A stretch of 64,000 bases of DNA from JALORV01 sp963703945 (lineage in GTDB: Bacteria > Pseudomonadota > Gammaproteobacteria > Burkholderiales > Burkholderiaceae_F), in NCBI GenBank assembly GCA_963703945.1, contig CAVPGM010000005.1, forward strand, positions 1 through 64,000, written 5' to 3'. Each line of letters opens with the position of its first letter. The first letter of the stretch is position 1. This document shows positions 61,517 through 64,000 of the stretch, in pieces. A program made the translations under genes and the position numbers. Under the pieces are notes generated by a model. It did no database searches, was not told the origin of the DNA, and saw nothing but the letters and a program-made list of their open reading frames with translations.

Positions 61517-62743
61517 CTACTGCGTTGGCATTGGGCGCAGCGGCTGGCGCAGGACGCGATCCGCCTCGGTATCGGTGACGCGCAACCGCGGGATATCGAG
61601 GTCGTCGGTCGGGCTTGATGCGCGGTCGCCGACTTCCACCGGTTGCGTACCGCGCTGGATCAGCGCGTAGGAAATCGTCGGGAACACGCGGAACACGAAG
61701 CCGAGGCCGATCTGCTCGTCCGGCAGTTTGACGAACTGCCGGCCGGACAGCGTGCGATCGGCAATCGTGTCACCGGCGCGCCATAGTTGCAGCGTGTCGC
61801 CGATGGTCAGGCCCTCATTGGTGCCGCGGTTCAGCGTGATGATCTGGCCGCCGCCGGCGAAGCGCACGCCGTCGTAGATGGCGATGACGCGGGCCTCGAC
61901 CGGCGAGGCCGGCGCCTTCGGCACATAGTTTTCGAGCGTCTGCGCCTCGATCGGCAACAGCCGATCGCCGACGCCGATCTCCTGCTTGGCTACCTGGACC
62001 TGCACTTTCGCGACCTCGCCCGGGCGAGTGATGTTGACCGTGCCAAGGTAGTGCGCCTCATAGGCGATCGGCGATTTGCGATTGACGTCGTCCGGGTCGT
62101 ACAGCGGCTTCAGAGGCCGGTAGGCGCTGTAGTTGATGATCGCGTCGTTGGTGATGCCGCGGACATAGGCACTGTCGCCGCGTCCAACCCACACACGACC
62201 TTCCTGGGTCGCGATGACGCGCGGGGCGTTGTTCAGTGCATTGGCTTCGAGCACCAGCGGCTGCGACAGGAATGGCTGGATCAGGTTCATCGGAATGCTG
62301 CGGATCGCGTCGCGGTCGGCACCGGCGTCGCGTATGGTCGGCTGCAGCTTGCCTTCGCCCGACGGGCCACCGCCGCCAACGATTTCCAGTCGCGCCCGGC
62401 CACCTTCCTTGACCAGCCGCAGTTCCTGGCCCGGGTAGATCAGGTGCGGATTGGCGATCTGGTCCTTGTTCATGCCCCAGAGTTCGGGCCACCGCCAGGG
62501 GCTGGTGAGATACATGCCCGACAGGGCCCAGAGCGTGTCGCCGCGCTTGACGGTGTAGTGCTCCGGTGCATCCGGAGCCAACGCGGACAGCGGCACGCCG
62601 GCCTGCGCGACCTGGTCGGCGACACCGCGTTGCTGCGACGTGATCGGATACCTGCTGGTGGCCGATTGCGCGAGCGTCGAACCGGCGGCCGTCAGGCCGA
62701 GTCCGGCCACGGCGGCGAGAACGCCCATGCTAGTCTTCTTCAT
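61517..62743 (-). CDS. LysM peptidoglycan-binding domain protein
   Basis: 408 residues. Signal peptide (about 1-25, ending TLAQ). One LysM domain at about residues 60-110: HYTVKRGDTLWALSGMYLTSPWRWPELWGMN. The rest is beta-rich with SVAK-like segments (EVAKVQVQVAKQEIGVGDRL), as in the proteins that precede dprA in this syntenic block. Periplasmic or outer-membrane-associated peptidoglycan-binding protein; role in envelope maintenance is likely. Start 62743 follows GAGGGAGC. Confidence 0.9.
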   Translation of the reverse strand: MKKTSMGVLAAVAGLGLTAAGSTLAQSATSRYPITSQQRGVADQVAQAGVPLSALAPDAPEHYTVKRGDTLWALSGMYLTSPWRWPELWGMNKDQIANPHLIYPGQELRLVKEGGRARLEIVGGGGPSGEGKLQPTIRDAGADRDAIRSIPMNLIQPFLSQPLVLEANALNNAPRVIATQEGRVWVGRGDSAYVRGITNDAIINYSAYRPLKPLYDPDDVNRKSPIAYEAHYLGTVNITRPGEVAKVQVQVAKQEIGVGDRLLPIEAQTLENYVPKAPASPVEARVIAIYDGVRFAGGGQIITLNRGTNEGLTIGDTLQLWRAGDTIADRTLSGRQFVKLPDEQIGLGFVFRVFPTISYALIQRGTQPVEVGDRASSPTDDLDIPRLRVTDTEADRVLRQPLRPMPTQ

Positions 62744-63079
62744 CCAAGCTCCCTCTGGCCGTCCGACAGGCTGGGCACCGTCCCGGATCCACGAATCCTG
62801 GACTTGAGAAACGCGGGACCGGCTGTTATCTATGTTGAGACAGGGCGTCAGATTCTGCCCCTAGTGCCTTGATATCGCAACGCATAGCCGTATGGTCCGA
62901 TCCCGACTTGGCGCGATGCCGAAAGGCGTGGGACAACCTCGGAACGATCCCTGCCGACCATTCATCGGTGTGCAGTGTGGCGGCAAACCCGGGGCATCGG
63001 GCGAGGGAAAAGCAGGGTCAGTTCCCGGGACTTAGCCGGTTCATTGCGGTCGATACGGCCCACATCTTGGAGAGTTGCA
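62744..63079. other. Intergenic region between the divergent lysM and def genes
   Basis: 336 bases, no coding evidence. The lysM ribosome site GAGGGAGC and the def site GGAGAG lie at its edges. I find no clear -35/-10 pair; a TAGATA near 62835 on the lysM side is a weak candidate. No repeat or hairpin stands out. Confidence 0.4.
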
Positions 63080-63586
63080 GTGGCCTTGCTGCCGATACTG
63101 GAGTATCCGGATCCGCGCCTGAGGACCATCGCCAAGCCGGTTACCGCCTTCGATGACCGCCTGCGGCGGCTGGTGTCCGACATGGCTGAAACCATGTACG
63201 AGGCGCCCGGGGTCGGCCTCGCCGCGACCCAGGTCGACGTGCACGAGTGCATCATCGTGATCGACACTTCGGAGAACAAGGACTCGCTGCAGGTCTTCAT
63301 CAATCCCGAGATTCTCTCGGTGTCCGACGAGCTGGTCGAATGCGAAGAAGGCTGCCTTTCGGTACCGGGCATCTACGATGCGGTGACACGGCCGGCGCGG
63401 GTGCGGGTGCGGGCGTTCGATACCAGCGGGACCCCGTTCGAGAGCGATTGTGAAGGGCTGCTCGCGGTCTGCGTGCAGCACGAGATGGATCACCTGCTGG
63501 GCAAGATGTTCGTCGAATATCTTTCGCCGCTGAAGCAGGATCGCATCCGTGCCAAGATGAAAAAGCGGCGCGCGCGTGCCGCCTGA
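63080..63586 (+). CDS. def: Peptide deformylase
   Basis: 168 residues. Removes the N-formyl group from new proteins. Metal-binding and catalytic motifs intact: GVGLAATQ, EGCLSVPG (cysteine ligand) and QHEMDHLLG (HExxH). GTG start at 63080 with GGAGAG about 8 bases upstream gives MALLPILEYPDPRL, the usual opening; the longer frame has none. Usually followed by fmt, but the next gene here is a convergent hydrolase. Confidence 0.95.
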   Translation: MALLPILEYPDPRLRTIAKPVTAFDDRLRRLVSDMAETMYEAPGVGLAATQVDVHECIIVIDTSENKDSLQVFINPEILSVSDELVECEEGCLSVPGIYDAVTRPARVRVRAFDTSGTPFESDCEGLLAVCVQHEMDHLLGKMFVEYLSPLKQDRIRAKMKKRRARAA

Positions 63587-63597
63587 GGCTGCGCCGA

Positions 63598-64000
63598 TCA
63601 CGCAGTTGCGAGGGCCGGCACCGGCGCGACGGCGACGCCTTTCACATGATCCACGATCATCGAGGCCAGCGTCGGCTGCAGCGCGGGGGCGAAATCGTGT
63701 CCCATGCCGTCGATCACCTGCAGCCGAGCACCCCGGATGTGGCGGGCCGTGTCGAGTCCTGCCGCCACCGGTACCAGCGGATCGTCGCGGCCATGGATCA
63801 CCAGTGTGGGCGCGGTGATTCGCGAGAGCAGCGGCCGGCGATCGCCGGAGGCGAGGATGGCCAGTAACTGGCGCGCGGTCCCGGCAGGGTAATAGCCGCG
63901 CCGAGCCACCCGCTCGAGCTGCTCGCGCAACACGTGCGGCTGGCTCGGATATCCCGGACTGCCGATCACGCCGAACACCCGCACGAAATGGTCGGTCAGT
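63598..64000 (-). CDS. Alpha/beta hydrolase, C-terminal part (5' end outside the window)
   Basis: The frame runs off the right edge. The visible C-terminal 133 residues contain PTLVIHGRDDPLVP (late beta-strand with the catalytic Asp), ARLQVIDGMGHDFAP (with the catalytic histidine), and a helical end. The nucleophile elbow would lie beyond the window. It is probably a small esterase or lipase-like enzyme; the substrate is not readable. Convergent with def, 11 bp apart. Confidence 0.75.
   Translation of the reverse strand, partial: LTDHFVRVFGVIGSPGYPSQPHVLREQLERVARRGYYPAGTARQLLAILASGDRRPLLSRITAPTLVIHGRDDPLVPVAAGLDTARHIRGARLQVIDGMGHDFAPALQPTLASMIVDHVKGVAVAPVPALATA

Noticed and set aside
1..64000. 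tRNA, rRNA, CRISPR array, IS element or prophage
   Set aside because: No cloverleaf-like TTCGANTCC arms, direct-repeat arrays, transposase motifs or phage genes were found on reading both strands; a computational scan would be more sensitive.

Overview
The window reads as chromosomal DNA of a high-GC betaproteobacterium, most likely Burkholderiales. The grounds are the lysM-dprA-smg-topB block facing def, a contiguous urt/ure urea operon, a very large NAD-type glutamate dehydrogenase, and the protein families throughout. I see no rRNA, tRNA, CRISPR array, transposase or phage gene.

Layout. 1-3.2 kb: rhodanese, chromate-resistance ChrB, Rieske/FAD oxidoreductase and a transglutaminase-like protein, all recognisable but broken by many single-base indels. 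3.6-6.0 kb: an Mla-type lipid-transport operon (permease, MCE protein, lipoprotein) with no adjacent ATPase. 6.2-7.2 kb: a gene fragment and a small cytochrome c with an FNR-like box upstream. 7.8-19.8 kb, minus strand: urtABCDE (urea ABC importer) and ureD-ureA-GNAT-ureB-ureC-ureE-ureF-ureG (urease and nickel maturation). A roughly 500-bp imperfect palindrome separates urtD from urtE. ureC, and probably ureB, are frameshifted. 19.9-24.1 kb: ABC1 kinase, a degenerate AAA ATPase, YdeI-family protein, EamA transporter and periplasmic rhodanese.

24.3-31.7 kb is the most interesting part: an apparently self-contained peptide-signalling locus. It has an HlyD adaptor, a C39-peptidase ABC exporter with an intact catalytic triad, three 43-residue double-glycine precursor peptides absent from ordinary gene calls, and two paralogous TPR proteins, one fused to an HD-GYP phosphodiesterase domain. 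Two of the precursors end in the same tiny core, GQGIVLL, conserved in protein while its codons have diverged. I infer that the exporter trims and secretes the peptides and that the TPR proteins sense them and feed into c-di-GMP turnover.

31.9-38.1 kb: Spy-like periplasmic protein, QueC, PrpF, DUF1857, nitroreductase, a secreted protein, and an ECF sigma/anti-sigma pair. 38.2-46.3 kb: exonuclease/GIY-YIG fusion, NAD-glutamate dehydrogenase, ceramidase-like membrane protein, lectin-like lipoprotein. 46.3-59.6 kb: FMN reductase, Ca2+/H+ antiporter, copper P-type ATPase, alpha/beta hydrolase, DUF1993, SET-domain methyltransferase, membrane-fused spermidine synthase, secreted protein, DUF2905, topoisomerase III. 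59.9-64 kb: smg, dprA, lysM protein, def, and the 3' part of an alpha/beta hydrolase.

Reading frames are clean over most of 37-64 kb, but the first 3.9 kb and the ureB-ureC region carry clustered indels. The protein families are preserved piecewise across them, so sequence error or very recent decay is more likely than old pseudogenes.
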